This document shows positions 25,572 through 33,571 of a stretch of DNA of 61,935 bases, piece by piece (within the stretch, counting starts at the first letter, position 1; each line of letters begins with the position of its first letter). The position numbers and the translations under genes are program-made. The stretch is from JBGTBD01 sp041749475 (GTDB lineage: Bacteria > Pseudomonadota > Alphaproteobacteria > Rickettsiales > UBA998). The stretch is from positions 1 to 61,935 of the forward strand of contig JBGTBD010000028.1 of the NCBI GenBank assembly GCA_041749475.1, given 5' to 3'. Below the pieces are notes generated by a model that was not told where the DNA came from, searched no databases, and saw only the letters and a list, made by a program, of their open reading frames with translations.

Positions 25572-26669
25572 ATGTCCCTCGAAGCCCTTATCAAGGATAG
25601 GATAAAGCAACACGGTCCGCTGACCGTGGCCGACTATATGAAGCTGGCGCTCACCCATGAGGAACTGGGCTACTACACTACGCGCGATCCCTTCGGTCAA
25701 AACGGTGATTTCATCACCGCGCCGGAAATCAGCCAGATTTTCGGTGAACTTCTCGGCGCATGGGTGGCGATGACCTGGCAGCAGATGGGCGAGCCCGAAA
25801 TGGTGCTGGTCGAACTCGGGCCGGGCAGGGGAACGCTGATGCAGGATATGCTGCGCGCCTGTTCGCATATGCCGACATTCCACGAAAGCGTTTGCGTGGT
25901 GATGATGGAATCGAGCCCCAAGCTGCGCCGCTTCCAGCAGGCGACGTTGAAAAATATCCACCCCCGCATCAGCTGGCAGGACACGCTGGATGACCTACCG
26001 GAACTTCCCATCATGCTCATCGCCAATGAATTCTTCGACGCGCTCCCCGTCCGCCAATATGTAAAGACACCGCAAGGTTTGAAAGAGAAGATGGTGAGCA
26101 TCGACGAGTCAGGCAACCTCAGCTTCACCATCAAGGAAATGGGTATCCAGCTGGTGAAGGGCGGAGCTTATAGCGGTGACGAGATCGTCGTTGAATCCTC
26201 TCCCGAAACACGCGCCGTCATCACCCGCATCGCGCACCATATGCGGCAATTCGGCGGCGCGGGGATGATCATCGATTACGGTTATACCGGCGGCAGTCGC
26301 GGCAATACATTGCAGGCCGTGAAGAAACATGGCTTCCACCCCGTGCTGGAGAACCCCGGTGAAGCGGACATCACCGCGCATGTGGATTTCGATATGCTGC
26401 AGGAGACATTGGAAGAGCAGGGCATCAGCACTTACGGCCCCGTCGAGCAGGGAACGCTGCTGCAACGCCTTGGTGCGGAACTGCGTGCGGAGATGTTGTT
26501 GCGTGACGCCAGCCCCGACCAACAGGACCAGATCGTCAGCGGTCTCACCCGCCTGATGGCCCCGCACGAGATGGGCGAATTATTCAAGGCATTGGCCTTC
26601 AGTTCCGAAGATATCAACCCCGTAGGATTCGATGATGACGACTATTCTGACGAGCTCGACCCTTTGTGA
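25572..26669 (+). CDS. SAM-dependent methyltransferase, MidA/NDUFAF7 family
   Basis: Relative of mitochondrial NDUFAF7, which methylates an arginine in complex I subunit NDUFS2 during assembly. About 365 residues. The N-terminal family segment is KDRIKQHGPLTVADYMKLALTHEELGYYTTRDPFG, then GDFITAPEISQIFGELLG, the SAM motif LVELGPGRGTLMQD, IANEFFDALPVRQY and later DYGYTGG. The start may be 25572 or the ATG at 25527 that overlaps lgt by 14 nt; neither has a strong Shine-Dalgarno. The bacterial substrate is inferred. Confidence 0.9.
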   Translation: MSLEALIKDRIKQHGPLTVADYMKLALTHEELGYYTTRDPFGQNGDFITAPEISQIFGELLGAWVAMTWQQMGEPEMVLVELGPGRGTLMQDMLRACSHMPTFHESVCVVMMESSPKLRRFQQATLKNIHPRISWQDTLDDLPELPIMLIANEFFDALPVRQYVKTPQGLKEKMVSIDESGNLSFTIKEMGIQLVKGGAYSGDEIVVESSPETRAVITRIAHHMRQFGGAGMIIDYGYTGGSRGNTLQAVKKHGFHPVLENPGEADITAHVDFDMLQETLEEQGISTYGPVEQGTLLQRLGAELRAEMLLRDASPDQQDQIVSGLTRLMAPHEMGELFKALAFSSEDINPVGFDDDDYSDELDPL

Positions 26670-27408
26670 GATAACGGGAATCGCCCATGGGTTTTTCACC
26701 CGCAAGGGTGGCGTGAGCGAGGGGATTTACGCCTCGCTCAATTGCGGCCCCGGTTCGGGCGATGATGAAGCGCATGTCGAGGAGAACCGTACCCGCGCTG
26801 CCGCCGCATTCGGTACGGATGCCAAATCACTCTCTACCCTTTACCAAGTCCACGGCACAGACGTCATCACCCTGAACAGCCCCCTACGCGGCGACCGCCC
26901 GAAAGCGGACGGGATGGTGACCGCCACCCCCGGCGTGATGCTCGGCATCCTGACCGCCGATTGCGCACCACTTCTCTTCTGTGACCCAGAGGCGAACGTC
27001 ATCGGCGCGGCCCATGTCGGCTGGCGACCGGCGCTCTCCGGCATCGTCCCCCGCACGCTGGAAGCGATGGAGATGTTGGGTGCGGAACGCGGACGTGTCA
27101 TTGCCGCTATCGGCCCCGCCATCGGCTGGCAATCCTACGAGGTGAGCGAGGAGTTTTTAAAACCCTTCCTCGCTGAATCCGCTGCCAACAAGCAATTCTT
27201 TGCCCCCATAGTAAACGGTAAATCACGCTTCGACTTGCGTTCCTATATCGCCCACAAAATGGCAAAAGCGGGGATAGGCCTCGTGAATGTGCTTGCCAAC
27301 GATACCTATCTCGAAGAAGATGCGTTTTTCAGTTACCGCCGTAAGACGCACCGTAATGAACCGGATTACGGTAGGCAGCTTTCGGCAATCATGATTCGTA
27401 AGGAGTAG
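26632..27408 (+). CDS. pgeF: Purine nucleoside phosphorylase / laccase-domain protein, YfiH family
   Basis: Multicopper-oxidase-like fold protein; family members have purine nucleoside phosphorylase activity and remove wrong amino acids from peptidoglycan precursors. The 258-residue protein has HGFFTRKGGVSEG at the N-terminus, YQVHGTDV, the metal-site segments TADCAPLLF and AAHVGWRPALSGIV, and late FSYRRKTHRNEPDYGRQLS. It overlaps the upstream methyltransferase by 38 nt, which is long but common for this pair. Confidence 0.92.
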   Translation: MMTTILTSSTLCEITGIAHGFFTRKGGVSEGIYASLNCGPGSGDDEAHVEENRTRAAAAFGTDAKSLSTLYQVHGTDVITLNSPLRGDRPKADGMVTATPGVMLGILTADCAPLLFCDPEANVIGAAHVGWRPALSGIVPRTLEAMEMLGAERGRVIAAIGPAIGWQSYEVSEEFLKPFLAESAANKQFFAPIVNGKSRFDLRSYIAHKMAKAGIGLVNVLANDTYLEEDAFFSYRRKTHRNEPDYGRQLSAIMIRKE

Positions 27409-27412
27409 ATAC

Positions 27413-28285
27413 GTGGCGCTGATACCATTTGATGACCGTGATGGATGGATATGGATCAACGGAGAGAAGAAGCCTTGGCGTCAGGCCACTGTGCATGTGT
27501 TGAATCACGGCCTGCATTACGCCAGTTCCGTCTTCGAAGGCATCCGTGTCTATGACGGCAAGATTTTCAAACTGCGCGAACATACCGAGCGTTTGTTCCA
27601 CTCTGCTAAGCTGCTTGGCTTTACCTTGCCCTACACGGTGGAAGAACTCGAAGCTGCGACCATCGACACGGTGCAATCCAACAACGTCGTCAACGGCTAT
27701 GTCCGCCCCGTCGCCTTCCGCGGTAGTGAGATGATGGCGATCTCTGCCCGGCACAATAAAACGCATGTGGCGATCGCGTCATGGCAATGGCCATCGTATT
27801 TTTCTGACGAAGCGAAACAGCGCGGCCTGAAACTGAAAATCTCCGACTGGAAACGCCCCGCACCGGACACCGCTCCCACCGCATCGAAAGCCGCCGGCCT
27901 TTATATGATCTGCACCTTAAGCAAACATGCTGCAGAGGATGAAGGCTATGACGACGCGCTGATGCTTGACTATCGTGGTTATATTGCAGAGGCAACCGGA
28001 GCGAATGTCTTCTTCGTGATGGATAATGAAATTCATACCCCCACACCCGATTGCTTCCTCGACGGCATCACCCGCCGCACCGTGATGGGTCTTGCGCGTG
28101 AGCAGGGCATCACTGTCACCGAGCGTCATATCATGCCGGAAGAATTGGCCAACGCGCAGGAAGTGTTCTTGACCGGCACGGCCGCGGAAGTCACCCCCGT
28201 CGGTCAGATTGACACATACAATTTCCAGGTCGGTCAGACCACGAAATCCCTGATGCAGGCCTATCACGCACTCGTGCGCGCGTAA
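27413..28285 (+). CDS. ilvE: Branched-chain amino-acid aminotransferase
   Basis: Last step of leucine, isoleucine and valine synthesis and first of their breakdown. The 290-residue fold-type IV PLP enzyme has VLNHGLHYASSVFEGIRVY, RPVAFRG, the PLP lysine in ASKAAGLY (Lys159), the phosphate-cup segment YIAEATGANVFFV and GITRRTVMGLAREQGI. The GTG start at 27413 has AAGGAG 8 nt upstream and lies 4 bp after pgeF. A small inverted repeat GCGTTG-ttg-CAACGC follows at about 28298 without a T run. Confidence 0.94.
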   Translation: MALIPFDDRDGWIWINGEKKPWRQATVHVLNHGLHYASSVFEGIRVYDGKIFKLREHTERLFHSAKLLGFTLPYTVEELEAATIDTVQSNNVVNGYVRPVAFRGSEMMAISARHNKTHVAIASWQWPSYFSDEAKQRGLKLKISDWKRPAPDTAPTASKAAGLYMICTLSKHAAEDEGYDDALMLDYRGYIAEATGANVFFVMDNEIHTPTPDCFLDGITRRTVMGLAREQGITVTERHIMPEELANAQEVFLTGTAAEVTPVGQIDTYNFQVGQTTKSLMQAYHALVRA

Positions 28286-28386
28286 TGCTGCGCCCGCGTT
28301 GTTGCAACGCGCCATATCAAAAAAGGTTTAATGAAAACTTAACCGAGTTTCGTTATCCTAAAACAAAGGGGAATCCTTAAACCGGA

Positions 28387-31362
28387 ATGAAAATTTTTGA
28401 TTACTGTGAGTCGGCTCCACTCTTCCTGATTGAACAACCCTTCAACGCGCTGAGCAGCCTCACCTTCATTCTCGTCGCACTCCTCCTCTTCGCACACGCC
28501 AGAAAATTCAGCCTTCTCTCCACCCCGCGCCTTCGCACGTTGATTCTCATCGGCGGCCTCATCGGGGTCGGCAGCCTTATCTGGCATACGCGCCTTAGCG
28601 TCGTCACTTTCGCGTTCGACGTGATTCCCATTTTTGCATTCATCATCCTGTATCAGGCGATGTGGTATCGTGAGTATACGGTCTGGAACCTGCGCAAGCG
28701 CACCATCGCCATCCTCATCCTGCTCGGCATCATGGTCGGTGCATCGCTATTATGGAACAGTGTCTTTGTTCAGAAGAGCAACGCGTTCGTACCCATCGTG
28801 TTCTGGCTGTTCGCCACGGCATACCATTGCCGCAAGGACTTCCCGCGCATGGCGCAACTGCATCGCCTCGGCGCAGTGCTGATGCTGGTGGCAATTGCGC
28901 TGCGCATGGGGGACGTCATGCTCTGCCCCGTCCTTTCTATGGGCACGCATTTCCTGTGGCATATCTTCTGCGCGATGGCGGTCTACGCAGTGGCACGCGG
29001 CTACATGGAAGGGCTGCAACAATTGCCTCCGTTCCTCTCCCTCAAATGGATCGGCTACAGCCTTCTGATCATCGTCCTGCTGATGGTTTCTTCCGTGGGC
29101 TATATTCTGTCCAGATTTTGGGTTCCCTTGCCCGCGCCGACGACGACCAAAGAACGCATCGCGATGTTCCCCAAGGACGACCTGGATTTCACCGCGCCCA
29201 CCACCATCTATTGGAACAAGCACCAGATCCCCTACATCGTCGCGGATCGGGACGAGGACGCGGCCTATGCGTTGGGTCTCGTCCATGCGCATCTGCGTCT
29301 TGGCCAGATGGAGATGGCGCGTCGCATTGTCTACGGTCGGTTGTCGGAAGTGGCAGGCCCGGTCGCCCATTCGGTGGATGAAACGTTGCGCGTGATCGAC
29401 TTCCCGAAATCCTCCAGGCAAGTCGTCGCCAATTTCCCGCGGGAAACGAAGATATGGGTGGATCGCTACATACAAGGCATCAATGACTACATCACCCGCA
29501 GCGAAGTGAAGCCGCACGAGTTTGAGCTTCTCGGCCTGGAATACGAACCGTGGAAGCCGGAGGATGTCGTCGCCATCGGCCGCCTCGCAGGCACGGATTA
29601 CACCTGGCTGGTCTGGTACGGGCTGATGGGCTACCGCGACAGCGCGCAGTGGGAACGCATCTGGAACCTGATGCTCGATTCCGGCAGCGGCGTCAGCTAC
29701 GAAAAGGACTTGAAGCGCCGCATGATCACGCGCGGCCTCAACGAGAAATCGGTTGAAGGAAAACCCAACGACAAGCTTTCCTATCTCATCAAGATCATGG
29801 AATCCTACGGCAAGCTGGGCAGTAACAGCCTGGTGGTAGGCGCGAAGCGCAGTCGTAGCGGTGCGCCGATGATCGCCAATGACCCGCATCTGGGTCTCAG
29901 CCTGCCTAACCTCTGGTTCGTGGTGGGGATGCATTCCCCCTCCTATCGCGTGGTGGGGATGATGGCTCCCGGCCTGCCGATGTTCGGCTTTGGCCGCAAT
30001 GAGCATATCGCATGGGGCGGAACCAACGTCCATGCCGCCAACAGCGATCTCTACGATGTCTCCGACCTCAAGGAAGAAGACTTCACCTGGCATGAGGAGA
30101 CAATTAAGGACCGTTTCTGGGTGGATGATACTTTCCGCTACCGCACCAGCAAATACGGCCCCGTCATCTCCGATGCGCCGCTGATTCCCAAGATAGGAAA
30201 ACGTACCATGGCCCTTAAATGGATGGGCCATGGCACGAGCGACGAAATCACTGCCATGCTGAAGGTCAACCGCGCCAGGAACTGGGAAGAATTCAGCACC
30301 GCTCTCGATAACTTCTCGGCTCCCGCACAGAACATGCTCTATGCCGATATAGACGGCAATATCGGCAAGCTGACCGCGACGATGGTTCCCTTCCGCAAGA
30401 CCGACCGCCCTAAGGACATCTTCTCCGACAAGGCGAAATTCGACACTTCATGGAACCGCATCATCAACCACACCGGCCTGCCGTCGGAATTCATCCCGCG
30501 CTCGGGCTACCTCGTTTCCGCCAACGACCCCACGCCGCCCAGCACGGTAGCCATTGGTTATTTCTACTCTCCGCCGGATCGGGCGTTACGGCTGGCGCAT
30601 CTGATTGAACACACCCCGTTGCACGACCTCGACAGCCTCAAATCCCTCCAGCGCGACGTGTTTTCCGCTCCCAGCCTCATCCTGCGTGACGTTCTCATCA
30701 AGAAAATGGAGATGCTCGGTGTGCGGGACGGTCAGGTCGTGCGCCTGATGCGCGAGTGGGACGGCCAATATTATTCCGATTCTCGTGGCGCACTGGCGTT
30801 TCAGGCCTTCCTTTCGGCCTATGCCAAAGCACTCTATGGACGGCTGGGCGATAACGACGAACTCGCCGCCCTGAACAAGTCGGCATACTTTGAGGATTTC
30901 CTCCTCCAGAAGACTGAAGCGGCCAAGGACGAAATTGTCACATATGCCTTTAAGAAAGCCCTGAAGGAAGCGAACCGCATTTTAGGGAAGTTTAACGTAT
31001 GGGGAGACGTGCATCGTTTGGAACTGGAACATTCCCTCTCCAGTATTCCCTTCGCTGGGCATCGGTATAAGTACGCCAATATCCCCACCTCCGGCTCGCG
31101 TGAAACAGTCATGAAGCGCGCTCACGGGCTGATTGGCGATAAACCCGAAGCGGCCTATTACGGGGCGCAATCCCGCCAGATTTCCGATCTCGCTGACCCG
31201 AACGCTAATTATTTCGTCCTGATAGGTGGGCAGGACGGCTGGATCGAAAGCGAGAATTTCTTCGATCAGGCGGAATTATGGCAGAAGGACCAATATATCC
31301 AGATGCCTCTGGATGTCTCTCAGGTAAGAATACGCTTCCCTTATGCGCTGAAATTTGAATAA
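28387..31362 (+). CDS. Fusion of a ceramidase-like (CREST) membrane domain and a penicillin-acylase-family Ntn hydrolase
   Basis: A 991-residue protein with two amide-hydrolase modules. Residues 1-240 are polytopic and carry the alkaline ceramidase/CREST pattern: YCE and NALSSLTFI (Ser23/24), WH at 66-67, FDVIP with Asp78, and GTHFLWH with His188 and His192, the expected zinc and catalytic residues. After the last membrane helix (about 221-241), residues 270-991 are a penicillin acylase: IPYIVADRDEDAAYALGLVHAHLRLGQMEMARR, then GSNSLVVGAKRSRSGAPMIANDPHL with Ser479 as the expected autocleavage nucleophile, then NMLYADIDGNIG. There is no signal peptide, so the membrane domain would deliver the acylase to the periplasm. 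The substrate is unknown; N-acyl lipids such as ceramides, or acyl-homoserine lactones, are the logical candidates. Confidence 0.88.
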   Translation: MKIFDYCESAPLFLIEQPFNALSSLTFILVALLLFAHARKFSLLSTPRLRTLILIGGLIGVGSLIWHTRLSVVTFAFDVIPIFAFIILYQAMWYREYTVWNLRKRTIAILILLGIMVGASLLWNSVFVQKSNAFVPIVFWLFATAYHCRKDFPRMAQLHRLGAVLMLVAIALRMGDVMLCPVLSMGTHFLWHIFCAMAVYAVARGYMEGLQQLPPFLSLKWIGYSLLIIVLLMVSSVGYILSRFWVPLPAPTTTKERIAMFPKDDLDFTAPTTIYWNKHQIPYIVADRDEDAAYALGLVHAHLRLGQMEMARRIVYGRLSEVAGPVAHSVDETLRVIDFPKSSRQVVANFPRETKIWVDRYIQGINDYITRSEVKPHEFELLGLEYEPWKPEDVVAIGRLAGTDYTWLVWYGLMGYRDSAQWERIWNLMLDSGSGVSYEKDLKRRMITRGLNEKSVEGKPNDKLSYLIKIMESYGKLGSNSLVVGAKRSRSGAPMIANDPHLGLSLPNLWFVVGMHSPSYRVVGMMAPGLPMFGFGRNEHIAWGGTNVHAANSDLYDVSDLKEEDFTWHEETIKDRFWVDDTFRYRTSKYGPVISDAPLIPKIGKRTMALKWMGHGTSDEITAMLKVNRARNWEEFSTALDNFSAPAQNMLYADIDGNIGKLTATMVPFRKTDRPKDIFSDKAKFDTSWNRIINHTGLPSEFIPRSGYLVSANDPTPPSTVAIGYFYSPPDRALRLAHLIEHTPLHDLDSLKSLQRDVFSAPSLILRDVLIKKMEMLGVRDGQVVRLMREWDGQYYSDSRGALAFQAFLSAYAKALYGRLGDNDELAALNKSAYFEDFLLQKTEAAKDEIVTYAFKKALKEANRILGKFNVWGDVHRLELEHSLSSIPFAGHRYKYANIPTSGSRETVMKRAHGLIGDKPEAAYYGAQSRQISDLADPNANYFVLIGGQDGWIESENFFDQAELWQKDQYIQMPLDVSQVRIRFPYALKFE

Positions 31363-31372
31363 TCGCGCTTCC

Positions 31373-32026
31373 ATGTCCCATCGCGTCATCCTCCTTCACG
31401 GTATCCTCCGCAGCTCGCGTCATATGCGCTCCCTTGCGCGCGCGCTGGAGAAGGAAGGTTATGAAGTGGCGAATATCGATTACCCCTCCACCAGCCACTC
31501 TCTGGAAGAACTCGCCGAGATCGTCCAAAGTGAGATAGAGGCCTTAGCCCCGACGGACGGCGTCACCCATTATGTCGGCTACTCGATGGGCGGACTTCTG
31601 GCGCGCATCCTCGCCCACCAATATCCGCCGGAGCGAATGGGCCGCATGGTATTGCTCGCGCCACCGAATCAAGGCAGCGAAGTCGCCGATTTCTTCCAGA
31701 ATTGGCCGCTTTATCACTGGCTATTCGGCCCCGCCGGTGGACAACTCACGACCGACCAGACGTCCATCGCCCATCTCTTCGGCCCCATCCCTTGCGAGAT
31801 TGGTATCCTCGCGGGCAGCAATTCGGTTGATCCGCTGTGTAACCTGATGCTCTCAGGCGTGCATGACGGTAAAGTCAGCGTCGAGCGGACACGGCTGGAG
31901 GGGATGAAAGATCACCGTGTCCTGCATGTCAGCCACATGTTTTTCCCCAACGCGGCGATTGTCCATCACGAGGTTATTTCATTCCTCGCCAAGGGAAAAT
32001 TCACCAAGGAATCTCTGAAAGCATAA
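31373..32026 (+). CDS. Alpha/beta-hydrolase, lipase/PGAP1-like
   Basis: A small serine hydrolase of about 217 residues. It has HGILRSSRHMRSLARALEKEGYEV at the N-terminus, the nucleophile elbow GYSMGG and the PGAP1/lipase-like LLAPPNQGSEVADFF segment. The likely catalytic His is in DHRVLHVSHMFFP near the C-terminus. The substrate cannot be read; the fold favours esters of lipids. The ATG at 31373 is chosen over a TTG at 31355 that overlaps the fusion gene; neither has a clear Shine-Dalgarno. The 10-bp gap suggests co-transcription with the ceramidase/acylase gene and a shared lipid role. Confidence 0.82.
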   Translation: MSHRVILLHGILRSSRHMRSLARALEKEGYEVANIDYPSTSHSLEELAEIVQSEIEALAPTDGVTHYVGYSMGGLLARILAHQYPPERMGRMVLLAPPNQGSEVADFFQNWPLYHWLFGPAGGQLTTDQTSIAHLFGPIPCEIGILAGSNSVDPLCNLMLSGVHDGKVSVERTRLEGMKDHRVLHVSHMFFPNAAIVHHEVISFLAKGKFTKESLKA

Positions 32027-32035
32027 AGGAAGAAA

Positions 32036-32061
32036 GTCATTCCAGCTTGCGCTGGAATGAC
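32036..32061. repeat. Half copy of the MITE-like element (perfect hairpin)
   Basis: GTCATTCCAGC-ttgc-GCTGGAATGAC, an 11-bp stem (12 with the flanking A/T) and 4-nt loop. It matches one arm of the dispersed repeat family. It follows the hydrolase stop by 9 bp and may stabilise or end the mRNA, although no T run follows directly. Confidence 0.75.
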
Positions 32062-32064
32062 TTG

Positions 32065-32167
32065 GCATCGGACAGCTTTTTTAAAAAAGGATCCTGCCCA
32101 TGGGGGCAGACGTGCAGGAGCAACTCTTCACGCCTGTCCGTTGAGGGCAGGATCAAGCTGTCGGTGC
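32065..32167 (-). ncRNA. Long near-continuous hairpin between convergent genes: candidate structured RNA or terminator
   Basis: Five stacked helices are visible. 32065-32069 pairs with 32163-32167, and 32071-32078 (GACAGCTT) pairs with 32155-32162. 32090-32099 (GATCCTGCCC) pairs with 32145-32154. 32104-32114 pairs with 32129-32139 with one mismatch. AGGAG at 32116-32120 pairs with CTCTT at 32124-32128 around CAA. The main asymmetry is an 11-nt bulge at 32079-32089 made of T and A runs. Read on the minus strand, the 32090-32154 hairpin is followed within one base by TTTTTT, so it could end the mRNA of the secreted-protein gene (stop at 32189) or be a 3'-derived small RNA. It is not SRP RNA: the conserved GGAA-loop motifs are absent. 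Confidence 0.5.
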
Positions 32168-32188
32168 AGCGTTTAGGCGATCAGGCGG

Positions 32189-32641
32189 CTATCGCCAATG
32201 GTGATGTCCACCTCTGTGGTGGCGACCGTGGCCACCACGCCATCCTCTGCGATGGCCCCAGTCATGATCGCTATAGCCGAAGCTAAGGCTGAGACTGGAA
32301 GAGGGATATCCGTAAACCTCGTCATAATACGCAACGGGCGCGGGGACGGGTTCGTAATACTGTACCACAGGCGCAGGCTGGTAGACCGGGGCCGGTGCAA
32401 AGGCAGGTTGCGGTTGGGCGTAGGAGGGAACGGAGGATTGTTGCCCTTCGTTCATCACCTGCCATGACCCGTCCGGCTGCATACACGCCGTGCCGTAGCC
32501 TTCCTGCATCTTATTGCCGACCATGACCGAGCGCGTATATTCGCGGCAATATGCACCCTGTGCGCCAGCCATTGAGGGTAGGACGGTGCTCGCGGCGACC
32601 GCTGCACCCATCCCGGCCAATATCCATCCGAACTTAGACAT
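32189..32641 (-). CDS. Secreted protein with YCREYT/QPDGSW motif and His-rich tail
   Basis: A 150-residue exported protein. The signal peptide ends at about AGAQG (residue 28). A short domain with YCREYTRSVMVGNKMQEGYGTACMQPDGSW follows; this sequence pattern recurs in alphaproteobacterial surface-antigen-like proteins. Next is a Pro/Tyr/Gln/Val-rich linker (about 68-108). The C-terminus is rich in His, Gly and Arg (about 125-150), which could bind metal. It lies downstream of the ECF sigma/CnrX-like genes on the same strand, 88 bp after them. Function unknown; metal or envelope stress is an inference from context. Confidence 0.75.
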   Translation of the reverse strand: MSKFGWILAGMGAAVAASTVLPSMAGAQGAYCREYTRSVMVGNKMQEGYGTACMQPDGSWQVMNEGQQSSVPSYAQPQPAFAPAPVYQPAPVVQYYEPVPAPVAYYDEVYGYPSSSLSLSFGYSDHDWGHRRGWRGGHGRHHRGGHHHWR

Positions 32642-32729
32642 TCTATACTCCTGTTACATAAAGATGCGATATGTCGAATGCATCTCTCACATCATGATAC
32701 GCCTTACCACGGTAAATACTTCGCTCACC

Positions 32730-33257
32730 CTACAAAGATTTTTCCGGGGTGGTGACGCTATCCTTCATCTCAGGTGTCACATCCGTAGGCGCATCCGTTT
32801 TTTCTTCCTCAGGCGGGCAGCGTTTCCACCAGCCGGGCGGGCGCTGCAATAATTTGGCAAGCACTTTACGCTCATCCAGCGTCCACGTACCTGCCAGCGT
32901 TTCGATGGTGGAAGAGAACTCCTGCATCATCTCGCTGCGCAGCTGGTGGGTCTTCTCCACATGCGCGCGGTAAGCCTTCTTATCGAACGGCTCGACCTTG
33001 AGCAGGCTCAGCGTTTCTTTTCGCATCTCCTTGAAATGGAGATGCATCGCCTCACCTTTCTCCCGCAGACCGTCCATGACGCGGGTGAATTCCTGCTGCT
33101 TCTCTGGCGGCAACTGGCTGAGTATCTCCGTATCCGGTTTTGGCATCCAGTCGCGCTTGGGTTCGGGCTGCAACAGATGCCCCGCCCACATCCCGCCGAA
33201 CAGCACGTTCAGCCCCAGCGAGATCATCAATACCAAGGTCAGTTTGCGATTATTCAT
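32730..33257 (-). CDS. Periplasmic heavy-metal sensor-like protein (CnrX/Metal_resist family)
   Basis: A 175-residue protein anchored by one N-terminal segment (about residues 7-27). A periplasmic four-helix hairpin of the CnrX/NccX/ZraP type follows. Histidines and methionines sit on the helices (His72, His74, His99, His104, Met110, Met111), a plausible metal-site set. The C-terminal tail is Pro/Glu/Asp-rich. In Cupriavidus, CnrX holds the anti-sigma CnrY until metal binds. The start overlaps the stop of the one-span protein gene (ATGA), so the two are translationally coupled. Confidence 0.75.
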   Translation of the reverse strand: MNNRKLTLVLMISLGLNVLFGGMWAGHLLQPEPKRDWMPKPDTEILSQLPPEKQQEFTRVMDGLREKGEAMHLHFKEMRKETLSLLKVEPFDKKAYRAHVEKTHQLRSEMMQEFSSTIETLAGTWTLDERKVLAKLLQRPPGWWKRCPPEEEKTDAPTDVTPEMKDSVTTPEKSL

Positions 33258-33571
33258 AACGTCCTGCTCTCTTCATAGAGGAATGCCTGTATGCTGGCAT
33301 CCGCGCTCGGTTTACTCGGTGCGGTGAAGGGTGGCATCCGCGTACCGATGACGACGCCGACGACCAGCATCGCGACCAAAGCATAGACCGGGTTGAAAGA
33401 CAAGGTCTCCTGCCCCGAAGCGAACAACCAGCGCCATAATGGTACGGGGACGCGCTGTTCGCGCTTCATTGCCGCCATGCTGATGCGGGATGCGAAGTCG
33501 GCGGAGGGCGCTTCATAGCGGCGTACCTCCAGCAGATGATCCCGTGGTTCCTGTTCCCGTTCCCGTATCAT
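33254..33571 (-). CDS. One-span membrane protein, probable anti-sigma factor
   Basis: A 105-residue protein with a charged cytoplasmic N-terminus (about residues 1-45). A single membrane segment follows (about 60-80, PVYALVAMLVVGVVIGT), then a short periplasmic tail. It overlaps the sigma gene on one side and the CnrX-like gene on the other, each by ATGA. The layout matches CnrY-type anti-sigma factors, which lack a zinc motif; no HxxxCxxC is present here. Sequence identity to CnrY is not evident, so the role rests on position and topology. Confidence 0.65.
   Translation of the reverse strand: MIREREQEPRDHLLEVRRYEAPSADFASRISMAAMKREQRVPVPLWRWLFASGQETLSFNPVYALVAMLVVGVVIGTRMPPFTAPSKPSADASIQAFLYEESRTL

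Noticed and set aside
28298..28312. Terminator after ilvE
   Set aside because: GCGTTG-ttg-CAACGC can fold, but no T run follows and the stem is short, so it is not called as a terminator.
28750..30231. A 493-codon open frame on the minus strand inside the ceramidase/acylase gene
   Set aside because: It is a shadow of a GC-rich plus-strand gene; its translation is His/Arg/Asp-rich with no recognisable motif, while the plus strand has clear catalytic motifs throughout.
32065..32167. 4.5S/SRP RNA gene
   Set aside because: The overall hairpin shape and length fit, but the conserved apical GGAA loop and flanking internal-loop sequences are missing on both strands.
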